Shown: in pieces, positions 1-9,513 of the stretch
Position numbering within the stretch: the first letter of the stretch is position 1
Layout: the number at the start of each line of letters is the position of its first letter
Source of the DNA: Prochlorococcus sp. AG-670-O13
GTDB taxonomy: Bacteria; Cyanobacteriota; Cyanobacteriia; PCC-6307; Cyanobiaceae
Direction of reading: 5' to 3'
Length of the DNA stretch: 46,604 bases
Assembly: GCA_003209055.1 (NCBI GenBank)
Contig: QCTB01000004.1
Span: forward strand, 1-46,604
Made by a program: the position numbers and the translations under genes
The notes under the pieces: generated by a model
The model's input: only the letters and a program-made list of their open reading frames with translations
What the model was told of the DNA's origin: nothing
Database searches by the model: none

Positions 1-258
1 ACTTTTCTATTAAAAAATTGGTTTTTAAAGAAAAATAAATTTTTTGCTTGGCCAAATATAAAAGCTAACAAGTTCATTATCCCAGAAAGAATAGGCAACG
101 TTTCACCCAAACAAATAGCTAATGAAGCCCTTTTTCTCTTGAAAAATAACAAATATTTGAAAGAACAAAAAAGATATTTATTAAAACAAAGAGGGAAAGC
201 TGGAGCTGTTCAAAAATTAGCTTACATTATTTTTAATTCAATCAAAAAACTTAGCTAA
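1..258 (+). CDS. C-terminal fragment of a CDS truncated by the window start; possibly glycosyltransferase / lipid-A-disaccharide synthase-like
   Basis: Open frame 1 from base 1 to TAA at 256-258: ...KANKFIIPERIGNVSPKQIANEALFLLKNNKYLKEQKRYLLKQRGKAGAVQKLAYIIFNSIKKLS*. 'IPE..G..SP..IA.EAL.LL' resembles the C-terminus of LpxB-like glycosyltransferases. Confidence 0.55.
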   Translation, partial: TFLLKNWFLKKNKFFAWPNIKANKFIIPERIGNVSPKQIANEALFLLKNNKYLKEQKRYLLKQRGKAGAVQKLAYIIFNSIKKLS

Positions 259-1302
259 TTACCAAGGATCATCAATTTCAAAAGATTCTGATTGCGGTTT
301 GTCAATAACTAATTTTTGTTCTTCAACAGGTTCGATATCTAAAGGTTCTTTTGATCTTTGAATTGGTCTCTTTGAAGCCCGATTATTCCTAGACTGCTTT
401 TTAAGGACATATTCTGTCGTATTTTCTTCATCAAGTTGATTATCTTCATCAAGTTGAGATTCTGATTTCTCAGTAAAGTCATTATCCAAATAAAGTTGTT
501 TTTTTTGATTAATTTTTTCTGTTGCAGTTTCAATTTCTACATATTCAAGTTCGTCTTCATAATCTTCTTCTTCTTCTATGAATACTTCTTCTTTCAATTC
601 TTCCATCAGATTATTTTGATCTTCTGATTCAGAACCTGACAATAATTGATTCTCTACTGGAACAAGATTTGCTGTATATCTATTAGCTTCTCTTTCTTCC
701 CAAGAAGAACCACCGACGCCAAGTTTTTCGAGTAATCCACTACTTAATTGATTGAGTTTCTCCTCTGCGCCTTCATAAACAATTATTCTATCGGTACCAC
801 TGCTGACTATCTCATCTACAGGAATTTCCCATGTGCTTAAAACACCCTCACCTAAAAGAGGTACTCCTACAGCACCCATAACAAGAGAAATTAAATCACC
901 AGTCTCAATATCGAAGGAAAATCCAAGAACTCTTCCAAGAAGCTGGCCAGATTCTGTAATTACCTGGCAATTTATAACTTTCCCATATCTTTCAGGAGAA
1001 AAATTATCACTTAAAGAATCTAAAGAATCAACCAAAATTACATCCCCAACTTGCTTTATGCTTTCAAGAGGCATCCATTTAGGTAAACCTGGCAAAAATC
1101 TTGTAAGAGGATTATCTCTAAGACCTAAAGCAACTACTTCTCTTCTATCGATATCAACAACAACTTCACCTACCACCCCTAATCTCCTACCAGTATCAGT
1201 AGTAATGACTTGTGTCCCCATAAGTTCAGACCTCAACCATAAGCGTTCGCTAGGTACAGAATTGCGGCGATTATTATTGGTGGATGTTTTCGACAAACTC
1301 AT
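259..1302 (-). CDS. PRC-barrel domain protein with long acidic/low-complexity C-terminal region
   Basis: 347-aa ORF; two tandem PRC-barrel-like segments (LMGTQVITTDTGRRLGVVGEVVVDIDRREVVAL; VINCQVITESGQLLGRVLGFSFDIETGDLISL) then an E/D-rich tail. Confidence 0.85.
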   Translation of the reverse strand: MSLSKTSTNNNRRNSVPSERLWLRSELMGTQVITTDTGRRLGVVGEVVVDIDRREVVALGLRDNPLTRFLPGLPKWMPLESIKQVGDVILVDSLDSLSDNFSPERYGKVINCQVITESGQLLGRVLGFSFDIETGDLISLVMGAVGVPLLGEGVLSTWEIPVDEIVSSGTDRIIVYEGAEEKLNQLSSGLLEKLGVGGSSWEEREANRYTANLVPVENQLLSGSESEDQNNLMEELKEEVFIEEEEDYEDELEYVEIETATEKINQKKQLYLDNDFTEKSESQLDEDNQLDEENTTEYVLKKQSRNNRASKRPIQRSKEPLDIEPVEEQKLVIDKPQSESFEIDDPW

Positions 1303-1347
1303 AAATGTCTTTCTGTCATTCTGACGTAAAAATTTAAAAAAGTGAGA

Positions 1348-4300
1348 TTATGCAGCATTTGGTAATCCAATAACTTGGGTATTAGCACCTCTAGCTTGAG
1401 CAACACCGATTGTTCGTTCAGATGCACTTATCATAGGTCGTCTGTGGCTTACGACTATAAATTGAGCATTTGATGACTGAGTTGAAATTAATTTTGACAA
1501 CCTTTCAACGTTAATACCATCTAAAAAACTATCTACTTCATCTAATGCATAAAAAGGAGAAGGCTTATACTTTTGCAAAGCGAATAAAAAACTTAAAGCA
1601 GTTAATGATTTCTCTCCACCTGACATTGAAGCTAATCTTCTAACATTTTTCCCTTTAGGATGAGCCACTAAAGTTAAACCTCCCTCTAAGGGGGAAACAG
1701 TATTTTCAAGCTGTAGGAATCCATCTCCATCAGACAAATTAGCAAAGATTTCTCTGAAATGTTTATCAACTTCCACGAATGCCTGCATAAATGCTTCTTG
1801 TCTCATAGTTGAAACAGTTTCTATTCTTAATAACAATTCAGATCTTTCATTTGATAAAACTTCCAATCGTTCCATTAAATCATTTAACCTTGCAGTCAAT
1901 TCTTCTAATTCATCTAGAGCTAACATATTTACGGGTTCTAAACTTTCAATTTTCGCATTAATCATTAAAATTTCTGATTGCAATGAATCAAGAGTCTTAT
2001 TCGCATACTCTCCCAAGTTAGGCAAAGGTTCAGGTAGCTCTTTTTTATAATTTTCTAACTTGATAGTCTCACTGCGCATTTCCTCATTTTGAGAACTTAT
2101 ATCTCTTTCAAGATATTCCAACTTCAAAGTGAACTGATTTATTTCTTGTCTTTTATTAGAGATTGATGAGTTCAACTCATCCCTTTTTCTTCTTAATATT
2201 CCAAGATCCTGTTCAAGTTCTGATTTTTGATCATCAAGACTGGCAAGCTCTCTTTTATAATGATCTCTTTTCTTTATCCATTCGTTATGGGCAATAGAAA
2301 GTTCTTTAACTGATTGCTCTAGATTCTTTTCTTGTAGAGATATTAGATTTAATTGATTTTTAAGGCGTTCTTTATTTAAAACATATTGATTCTTTTTATT
2401 TAATAATTGATCTTTTTCTTGAATTAATAATTCAAGTTTTTTATCTAACTTTTCAAAATCATTATTATGAACCGTCAAAGCGGATGTTTTATTATCTGCA
2501 TAATTCTTTTTAAGGATCATCTCCAAGTCATCCAATTGTTTTTTAAGAGGTTTTATTTGATTCTGAATAAGATCCAATTTTTTATTAAATAAATTATTTT
2601 GGCTAGTAAGCTTGCTTAACCTCGAATTATTATCATTAATTCTTTGCATCGAAACTTTAAGAGAATTATTATTTACTTCGATTTCTTTATTTGAGGATGC
2701 ACAATCCTCTAGTATTTCTCTCTGATCAACATTAAGTTTATTTAAATTGTTAGTTTTAATTAAACAATCCTTGTCTGATTTCCTCAAAGCTTCTTCAATT
2801 ACATGTAGTCGTTGTTTTATAGGGTGGGCCTCATCAACATCATTATTAGTTCCAAACCTGTAAGCAAGATCTTTATTAACCTTGCTCCCTCCAGTGATTG
2901 CACCACTAACTTCAAAAAGTTCTCCACTAAGGGTAACCATTCTAATTTTTTGTTTAGATGATTTCGCTGACTCTAAATCTGAGAAGACTAATGTATCTCC
3001 AAAAACGTATTTAAAAACATCTGCATAAATATCATCACAATCAATTAAATTAATAGCTTTATCTACAAATCCAGACTCTTTAGAATTTTCAAATCTTGTA
3101 AGTGCGAAATTTTTTTTGTAACTTTTAATTCTATTAAGTGGAAGAAAAGTTAATCTTCCAGCTTTCTTTTTTTTAAGAATTTCAATTGCTCTTGACGCAA
3201 TAGATTCATTATCAACAACAATTTGTCCAAGTCTATTACCAGCCGCAATTTCCAATGCATACCTGTGCTTTTCATTTACTGCGCCTAATTGAGCAACATA
3301 TCCATGTATACCCTCTAGACCTGCCTCTAAAAGTATTCTTAATGCATAAGATCCCCTTGTTTCATTTAAAGCCTCTTTTCTACTTTCACATCTTGATAAA
3401 TCCTTTTCAAGCCTTAATTGTTCATTGTTTAGCCTTAATTTAGTTTTATTTAATACATCTATTTCAGTTTTTAAAGTATCAATTTCAGATCTAATACTGC
3501 TTAACCTGCGATTTTTTGTATCATTTGATTTTCCATTAATTTGATTGAATTCTGAAAGTTTTTGTTTTTCTAACTTTAATAAATCTATTTGAGATACTAT
3601 TTCGTCTTTTTGAATATTAATTTGTATGATTTCCTCTTCAATATTCCTTTTACTAGATTCAAGAGGTTGGATTAAAGATTTTAAAGTTTCTAATTCATTA
3701 TTCAACTTTATACTTTGCTTTGAAAATTCACCTGATTCACCAGCAGCATCAGAAAGTTTTTTTCTAGATAACTTATGCTTTAAAGTTAAATCTTTAATCT
3801 CGAGGTTTAATTTTTCTAAATAATTATCATTAAAGTTCTCTTGTTGATTCTTTTCTAATTCATTATTTTTTTTTGATATTGCAATACTATCCCTTTGTGC
3901 TTGTAATTTAATACCTGCCTCTTTATTAACAATAGCTATTCTTTCTAATTCTCTTAAGTTTGAATTGATACTCCCTATATCAGAATTTACTTTTATTAAG
4001 TTATCTTCACCTTTCTCTTTTAATTCGGCAATCATAACTTTCATTGCATCTTGCAATACCAATATTTCTTTCCCAAGAGATTCTTTTTGTTGATTATATA
4101 GAATCTTATTCTTATCTAATTCAATTGCTTTTTTCTTAATGAATTCAATATGTTGAACTTGCTTATCGTATAAAAATACTTTTTCAATCTCTTTAATATA
4201 AAGAAGTTTTGACTTTAACTCTTTATATTTTTTTGCTCTTTCACATTCTTTTTCAAGTTTAATTTTACTAGATTGCAATTCATTTTCTAAAATCTCACAT

Positions 4301-4938
4301 CTCTCTTGTCTTTCAAAAACATCATTAAGTTTTGAATGCGTTTGCTCAATTCTGCTATCAAAAAGAGCTACACCTGCCAATTCATCAATAAGTGTTCTCC
4401 TTTCTTTATTATTCATAGATACTATTCTGGTAACATCTCCCTGCATCACAACATTACTGCCTTCTGGATCAACACTTATATCTCTAAGAATTCTCTGTAT
4501 TTGTTGTAAGGTACATTGACGTCCATCAGAGGTATAAGTCGACGCATATGATCCACCAGGCATTAGCCGTAATTTTCTAGAAACTACCCATTCTTTTTGA
4601 TCTTTATTAAGAGCAATATCGTCCTCTTCTAACTCCAAAGGTGGAATATCTTCTCTTGGGGACCAATCTTCAATATTGAACTTTACGGTAACAAATGTCT
4701 CCGAAGATTTACCTTCTTTTACTTTCGAATTATTTATTAAATCTGGTAATCTCTCCGCTCTCATACCTCTACTATTTGCCAAGCCGAGGCAAAACAAAAT
4801 CCCATCCAAAATATTACTTTTTCCAGATCCATTTGGACCAGTGACCACTGTAAAACCTTCTTCGAGAGGAATTTTTACACTTCCCCCGAAAGATTTAAAA
4901 TTTTCAAACTCGACCTGATTGATGTGTACCAATCGCAA
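1348..4938 (-). CDS. smc: Chromosome segregation protein SMC
   Basis: 1196 aa; Walker A GPNGSGKSNILDGI, hinge (LEAGLEGIHGYVAQLGAVNEKHRYALEIAAGNRL), signature LASMSGGEKSLTALSFLFAL, Walker B FYALDEVDSFLD, long coiled coils. Confidence 0.97.
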   Translation of the reverse strand: MRLVHINQVEFENFKSFGGSVKIPLEEGFTVVTGPNGSGKSNILDGILFCLGLANSRGMRAERLPDLINNSKVKEGKSSETFVTVKFNIEDWSPREDIPPLELEEDDIALNKDQKEWVVSRKLRLMPGGSYASTYTSDGRQCTLQQIQRILRDISVDPEGSNVVMQGDVTRIVSMNNKERRTLIDELAGVALFDSRIEQTHSKLNDVFERQERCEILENELQSSKIKLEKECERAKKYKELKSKLLYIKEIEKVFLYDKQVQHIEFIKKKAIELDKNKILYNQQKESLGKEILVLQDAMKVMIAELKEKGEDNLIKVNSDIGSINSNLRELERIAIVNKEAGIKLQAQRDSIAISKKNNELEKNQQENFNDNYLEKLNLEIKDLTLKHKLSRKKLSDAAGESGEFSKQSIKLNNELETLKSLIQPLESSKRNIEEEIIQINIQKDEIVSQIDLLKLEKQKLSEFNQINGKSNDTKNRRLSSIRSEIDTLKTEIDVLNKTKLRLNNEQLRLEKDLSRCESRKEALNETRGSYALRILLEAGLEGIHGYVAQLGAVNEKHRYALEIAAGNRLGQIVVDNESIASRAIEILKKKKAGRLTFLPLNRIKSYKKNFALTRFENSKESGFVDKAINLIDCDDIYADVFKYVFGDTLVFSDLESAKSSKQKIRMVTLSGELFEVSGAITGGSKVNKDLAYRFGTNNDVDEAHPIKQRLHVIEEALRKSDKDCLIKTNNLNKLNVDQREILEDCASSNKEIEVNNNSLKVSMQRINDNNSRLSKLTSQNNLFNKKLDLIQNQIKPLKKQLDDLEMILKKNYADNKTSALTVHNNDFEKLDKKLELLIQEKDQLLNKKNQYVLNKERLKNQLNLISLQEKNLEQSVKELSIAHNEWIKKRDHYKRELASLDDQKSELEQDLGILRRKRDELNSSISNKRQEINQFTLKLEYLERDISSQNEEMRSETIKLENYKKELPEPLPNLGEYANKTLDSLQSEILMINAKIESLEPVNMLALDELEELTARLNDLMERLEVLSNERSELLLRIETVSTMRQEAFMQAFVEVDKHFREIFANLSDGDGFLQLENTVSPLEGGLTLVAHPKGKNVRRLASMSGGEKSLTALSFLFALQKYKPSPFYALDEVDSFLDGINVERLSKLISTQSSNAQFIVVSHRRPMISASERTIGVAQARGANTQVIGLPNAA

Positions 4939-5014
4939 GTCACAATAGCTAAGTAAGAATAGCTACTTTTCAAAAAATCTCAAGAGAAATATTAAGATTA
5001 TTTATAAAAACAAA

Positions 5015-5377
5015 TTAATTATTTTTAGTTAATTGACAAAAATTCCCATCAATTGTTAATGATCCTTTTAATAATTTGCCGTTCAATATGAATTTTATTT
5101 TTTGAGCATCTTGATTTTGATAAATATAAGTGAAAGTTCCATGATCAATTCTTTTTATTAAACCTCTATTATTAGAAAGTTTATATTCAGCTCTAGAAAG
5201 CCATACCAATCTATGATTTATTTGTTTGTCTATTTTAACAAAACCTTTGTGAATTAAAGGAATTTTTTGTAATTTCCAAGTAAAGCAATCTAATTTATCT
5301 TCGACGAGAAAATCATAGTGAATATCACATAAATTATTACTTAGAATCTTATGTTCAAGTAAAACCCATCGGTTCAT
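5015..5377 (-). CDS. Small protein resembling the LigD N-terminal 3'-phosphoesterase domain (stand-alone)
   Basis: 120 aa; EHKI...DIHYDFLVED...TWKLQKIP then HRLVWLSRAEYKLSNNRGLIKRIDHGTF...KIKFILNGKLLKGSLTI, matching the layout of the LigD PE fold (H..HYDF.LE; H.L.Y....S..RG...R.D.GTY; L.G..L.G.). Confidence 0.6.
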   Translation of the reverse strand: MNRWVLLEHKILSNNLCDIHYDFLVEDKLDCFTWKLQKIPLIHKGFVKIDKQINHRLVWLSRAEYKLSNNRGLIKRIDHGTFTYIYQNQDAQKIKFILNGKLLKGSLTIDGNFCQLTKNN

Positions 5378-5456
5378 TATTTAATGCATCTATAATTTAT
5401 TGCATTTCTACATTTAAGTTTAGATATTAGATAACAATTAAGCTCCAATGTAAAAC

Positions 5457-5594
5457 CTAATTACCTGCATCAGGAACAAATCTCAAAGCAATAAATAGCA
5501 AACTACCAGCTCCTGCAATAGCTGCTGCTACCAATCCAAAATCAGTTGGAATTGTTCGGGATGCAAAAATAATTGCTGCAAGTGTAATATCCAT
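5457..5594 (-). CDS. Small hydrophobic single-TM protein (45 aa)
   Basis: Not in ORF track (short). MDITLAAIIFASRTIPTDFGLVAAAIAGAGSLLFIALRFVPDAGN*; clear TM segment. Confidence 0.6.
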   Translation of the reverse strand: MDITLAAIIFASRTIPTDFGLVAAAIAGAGSLLFIALRFVPDAGN

Positions 5595-5784
5595 GATGAA
5601 ATAAAAACTTAATTTAAGTAAAGTCAGTAATAGCTTAACAAAACCTTATTCCATAAAAGGAGAGATAAATGAAATGTAAATAAACTTTTATATCTCTATT
5701 ATTTTATTATTAAAAACAAATCTATATAAAAGGGTTTCATAATAAGAAAATACAGACTACTCTAAAAGTAACCAAGGTGGATTA

Positions 5785-6246
5785 ATGGAAGCTTTTCATC
5801 CTCCCAAAGAAGTTAAAGAAACAGTTGAAGATTCTGTTCTGCCAGAAAAAGAAGGCATTTCAGAAAAATGGTTACGTGAAAAAATCGATAGTTTAATTCC
5901 TATAATACAAGAAAAATGGCCTACTATTGCTCAGCAAACTCTTGATACTGCAAAAGGAAGTATTGATGATTTAGTCGGAGTAATCGCAAGTCATACAGGA
6001 ACTTCTGCGAGTGGTATTAAAAATCAATTATTTGAAATAATTGATTCAATTCAAGAAAATAATTGGGAAATTGCCGAAAAAATAGAGCCAATTGAAAGTC
6101 AATTAGAAGAATTACTGGATGAACTGAACAATACATTAAGGCCAAAAATAGAAAGCCCAATTAGGAAAAAACCAATTTTATCTATTGCTATTGCGGCTGG
6201 TATAGGATTGTTGATAGGTAGTTTAATCAATAGCGGAAGAAAATAA
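5785..6246 (+). CDS. DUF883/YqjD-like membrane-anchored protein
   Basis: 153 aa; amphipathic helical body with C-terminal RKKPILSIAIAAGIGLLIGSLI, typical of DUF883-type C-terminal anchors; directly followed by a YqjE-like gene. Confidence 0.6.
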   Translation: MEAFHPPKEVKETVEDSVLPEKEGISEKWLREKIDSLIPIIQEKWPTIAQQTLDTAKGSIDDLVGVIASHTGTSASGIKNQLFEIIDSIQENNWEIAEKIEPIESQLEELLDELNNTLRPKIESPIRKKPILSIAIAAGIGLLIGSLINSGRK

Positions 6247-6633
6247 ATGGATAAACCCAAAAGCAAAAACTTTGCTAATACAGCTTCAAGGATCTCAGCA
6301 ATTGCAAGTTCAGTAATGGATTTACATGTACGAATAGCGCTTCAAGAAGTTGATAGAGAAAAAAGAAGATTAATAAGCGGGGGTATATTTATTGCCATAG
6401 GCGGAATATTATTATTTTTGGTCTTAATTTGTATTCACATTATTTCTTATCTAACTCTTAGTAAATTTAATAATTGGAGGACAGAATATAATTTACTCCT
6501 AATGATTTTTGTTGATTTGTTTCTTGCAGGTTTGAGTTTAAAGCTAGGCGGGAAACTAGCTAAAGGACCTTATCTACCCCAAACATTAGAGGGATTAGGA
6601 AAAACAACAAAGGCAGTATTAGGTAAAAAATAA
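6247..6633 (+). CDS. YqjE / phage holin superfamily-like membrane protein (Actinobacteriophage-holin-III-like)
   Basis: 128 aa, two TM segments, 'ALQEVDREKRRLISGGIFIAIGGILLFLVL'; starts immediately after the upstream stop codon. Confidence 0.6.
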   Translation: MDKPKSKNFANTASRISAIASSVMDLHVRIALQEVDREKRRLISGGIFIAIGGILLFLVLICIHIISYLTLSKFNNWRTEYNLLLMIFVDLFLAGLSLKLGGKLAKGPYLPQTLEGLGKTTKAVLGKK

Positions 6634-6634
6634 A

Positions 6635-7759
6635 TTACCTTATTAAATATTTAATCCATCTGCAATCAATGCCTCCATTACTTACTGGGATTTTCAAAGA
6701 GGATTTCATTTTTAAATATCTTGTGAGTCTTGGATTCCCACTTAATAACCAGAATTCCCAACCAGAAAAATTTCTCTTCAAAAAGGTACCCATATCCGTA
6801 TATAAATTAATTAATTCATTTTCATCACCTAGTTTTTTTCCATAAGGTGGATTACATAAAACTAATCCTGCTGGAGAATTCAATTGGATTTTTTTAAAAT
6901 CATCATTTAGTAACTCAATATAATTTTCAAGTCCTGCTAGTTTTATATTTGCTTTTGCTTGATCAAAAACATCTTTATTAATCTCACAACCAATAATCTT
7001 TGATAATTTCTCAAAGGTAATAACTTTTTTCTGAGCTTTTTTTTTCTCATCTAGATAAACATCTTTATTAAAATCGAGCCAATTTTCAAAAAGATAAAAT
7101 GGCTGAGATTTAAGTGGAACTTTAAGAATTTGATTAATAGCCTCTATTAAAAAAGTTCCTGAACCACACATAAGATCAACCAAAGGTTTAGTTCCGTTCC
7201 ATTCAGTCATCTTTAATAATCCAGAAGCTAAATTTTCTTTAAGTGGAGCATTTCCAATAGCAGGTCTGTAACCTCTTTTATGAAGACTTTCAAAACTACT
7301 CTGCAAGCTAAGAACACCACGATCATTATTTAAATGTAAATGAATTATCAAATCAGGATTATCTAAAGAAATATTTGATCTTTTGTTCCAAACAGATTGT
7401 TGAAGATCTGTAATTGAATTTTTAACCTCAAGAGCAGTAAAATGAGAATGGCTCAACGACGAAGTTCTACCAGTTACTTGTACATTGAATGTTTTTTCAG
7501 AGGGTAACCATTTTAACCAATCAAATGAATCTCTAACTCCCTCATATAAAGAAAGCCTGTCAAAGCATACAAAACTTGCAACTTCTCTATAAAAACGAAA
7601 AGCAACTCTTGAAAAAAAATGAATTCTGTAGAAAGTGGCATAATCACACTCAAAAGAAACTGATCTTTTATATGTATTAATATTAAATCCACCCAAATCA
7701 ATAATCTCACTTGCTAAATATTTCTCTAAACCTTCAGGAGATGATGCAATTACATTCAT
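6635..7759 (-). CDS. THUMP-domain RNA (guanine-N2) methyltransferase, RlmL/Trm11 type
   Basis: MNVIASSPEGLEKYLASEI start; LVDLMCGSGTFLIEA motif I and LVLCNPPYGKKL motif IV. Confidence 0.9.
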   Translation of the reverse strand: MNVIASSPEGLEKYLASEIIDLGGFNINTYKRSVSFECDYATFYRIHFFSRVAFRFYREVASFVCFDRLSLYEGVRDSFDWLKWLPSEKTFNVQVTGRTSSLSHSHFTALEVKNSITDLQQSVWNKRSNISLDNPDLIIHLHLNNDRGVLSLQSSFESLHKRGYRPAIGNAPLKENLASGLLKMTEWNGTKPLVDLMCGSGTFLIEAINQILKVPLKSQPFYLFENWLDFNKDVYLDEKKKAQKKVITFEKLSKIIGCEINKDVFDQAKANIKLAGLENYIELLNDDFKKIQLNSPAGLVLCNPPYGKKLGDENELINLYTDMGTFLKRNFSGWEFWLLSGNPRLTRYLKMKSSLKIPVSNGGIDCRWIKYLIR

Positions 7760-7811
7760 AGAAATTTAAAAAAATTAATGAAATAACTATTCAATAATCA
7801 TTTTGCCTGCC

Positions 7812-8093
7812 AGAATATAAATGTCCACTCGGACTAGGTGATCTCAACCAATGTTTCGGACAGCGGTTCGATTCCGCTCAACTCCATTTACTGCTGGGGT
7901 TGTAATGGTTTCGACGGGGCGTAAGGAAGATGACTGAAGCCTGCTCGGTTAGAGCAAAAACACAAACGCTAACAAAATAGTTAGTTTCTCCCGTCAAACA
8001 GCACCAGTTGCTGCTTGATCTCAAAGGAGATGGGGTGATATCAGCCTTATCAACCAAATGATCCAAGGAGCCTGGAAGGGCTCCACCATTCTA
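7812..8093 (+). ncRNA. ssrA: Permuted (two-piece) cyanobacterial tmRNA; boundaries approximate
   Basis: Acceptor piece (CAGCGGTTCGATTCCGCTCAACTCCA, T-arm plus 3' acceptor) precedes the coding piece (GGGGTTGTAATGGTTTCGACGGGG); GGGGTTG pairs with CAACTCC (one G-U). Tag reading frame 7968-8018 = ANKIVSFSRQTAPVAA*. CCA not encoded. Confidence 0.95.
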
Positions 8094-8244
8094 AATTAAT
8101 CAAAGACTGTATTAGATAATTTATTAATTTGTAAAATTTACTTCAAGAGAATGTATTAGAAATTATTTTTTAAACTTTATGAGTATAAATACTGAGAAGA
8201 TTAGAAAAAATTTATTTTAACGTATTAGAAAATTAATAAGAAAA

Positions 8245-8364
8245 ATGAGCACAAAAAATAAAATTAATGACTTATTAATAAACCTTAAACCTAGAGTTTT
8301 AAGATTTGCAGGTTCAAATTTTCCAACAGAACTTTGGAGCAATAATCAGATAAAAAAAAAATAA
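8245..8364 (+). CDS. Possible 39-aa small ORF
   Basis: MSTKNKINDLLINLKPRVLRFAGSNFPTELWSNNQIKKK*; not in ORF track; no further support. Confidence 0.3.
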   Translation: MSTKNKINDLLINLKPRVLRFAGSNFPTELWSNNQIKKK

Positions 8365-8399
8365 AAAGATATCTGCATAAATATTTATAAAATTCTTTT

Positions 8400-9362
8400 T
8401 TACAAACTTGAGAAAGGATTACTTGGCATTTTTGTCAAACATTTTTTAGAAGCTTGTTGAAGCATTTCGAATTCTTCTTTATTTAGATTCCATTTAAATA
8501 CGTTTGATATATCAATAACTTGAGACTTTTTCCTCATTCCTACTAGAGGTATAGCTCCTTGATAACAACACCAATTAATTGCCACTTGAGCTTGTGAAAC
8601 TGATCTTGAGATAGCAATCTTTTTAAGACATCTCCTTAATTCGATAGTTGATTTTTTATAATTGTTAAAAATCAAACTACGTAGAAATGAATTTTGCTTG
8701 TCTTCATCTTTTTCAGGATCCATACATAGTATTCCAAAAGATAAAGGACTATAAGCAAAAAAATCAATATCATTATTTTCGCAGATTCTTTTTACACTAA
8801 TCTGTTTTAGGAAGTTAGGAGATAACAAAGAAAACTGAATCTGAACACTTTTAACTTTCTTATCTCTTATTGATAAGTATTGAATGATTTTCTCTAATCT
8901 TTGAGGCCCAATATTGGATAACCCAATTTGAAAATTAAAGCCTTTGTCAATTAAATCGCAAAGATTATTTAATAATTGTAATTCTTGCCAAGGGTTATAT
9001 TTTGCAGTTGACCAATGTATTTGGACTATATCTAATTTATTATTTAATCTTTCTAAACTTTTGAGAAAGGGTTTAGTAAGGCCATTATTACCAACTCTCC
9101 ATGGATAGGGAGCAAGCTTAGTTGCTACTTGGATTCTTTTTCTTTGAAAATAAGAAGTATCTAATAAAAATTTTCCTAAAAGTTCTTCACTTCTACCATT
9201 AAGTTTTCCAGTTCCATAAGAATCTGCAGTATCAATTAAGTTAAACCCTCTTTTTAATGCTTCCTGATAAGTCTGACGTAAATTATCATCATTAGTGATT
9301 TGATAATCCCAAAAAATTTGATTTCCCCAAGACCATGTTCCTAATCCAATTCTTTTTTTCAC
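8400..9362 (-). CDS. Aldo/keto reductase
   Basis: GLGTWSWGN..., FNLIDTADSYG, VQIHWS, IGLSN, AINWCCYQGAIPLVGMRK motifs of the AKR family. Confidence 0.93.
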   Translation of the reverse strand: MKKRIGLGTWSWGNQIFWDYQITNDDNLRQTYQEALKRGFNLIDTADSYGTGKLNGRSEELLGKFLLDTSYFQRKRIQVATKLAPYPWRVGNNGLTKPFLKSLERLNNKLDIVQIHWSTAKYNPWQELQLLNNLCDLIDKGFNFQIGLSNIGPQRLEKIIQYLSIRDKKVKSVQIQFSLLSPNFLKQISVKRICENNDIDFFAYSPLSFGILCMDPEKDEDKQNSFLRSLIFNNYKKSTIELRRCLKKIAISRSVSQAQVAINWCCYQGAIPLVGMRKKSQVIDISNVFKWNLNKEEFEMLQQASKKCLTKMPSNPFSSL

Positions 9363-9513
9363 TTACTAAAGTTTAAATACAATTTAAAGATTACTTGAAA
9401 CTAGATATTCTACAAAACATTATGTATCAAATATAAGTTTTAAAACTTTTCAAATAATTACCTATTGACATTAAGAAATTATTCTCCAAAGTAAGGAAAA
9501 TATTAGTAAAAAA

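Noticed and set aside
833-1324. 163-aa plus-strand ORF antisense to the PRC-barrel gene
   Set aside because: Lies fully opposite a well-supported CDS; composition looks like antisense translation.
3255-4918. Plus-strand ORFs (3255-3443, 3626-3823, 4676-4918) inside smc
   Set aside because: Antisense to smc with no domain features.
7878-8066. 62-aa minus-strand ORF
   Set aside because: Antisense to the tmRNA, whose tag frame and structure explain the region.
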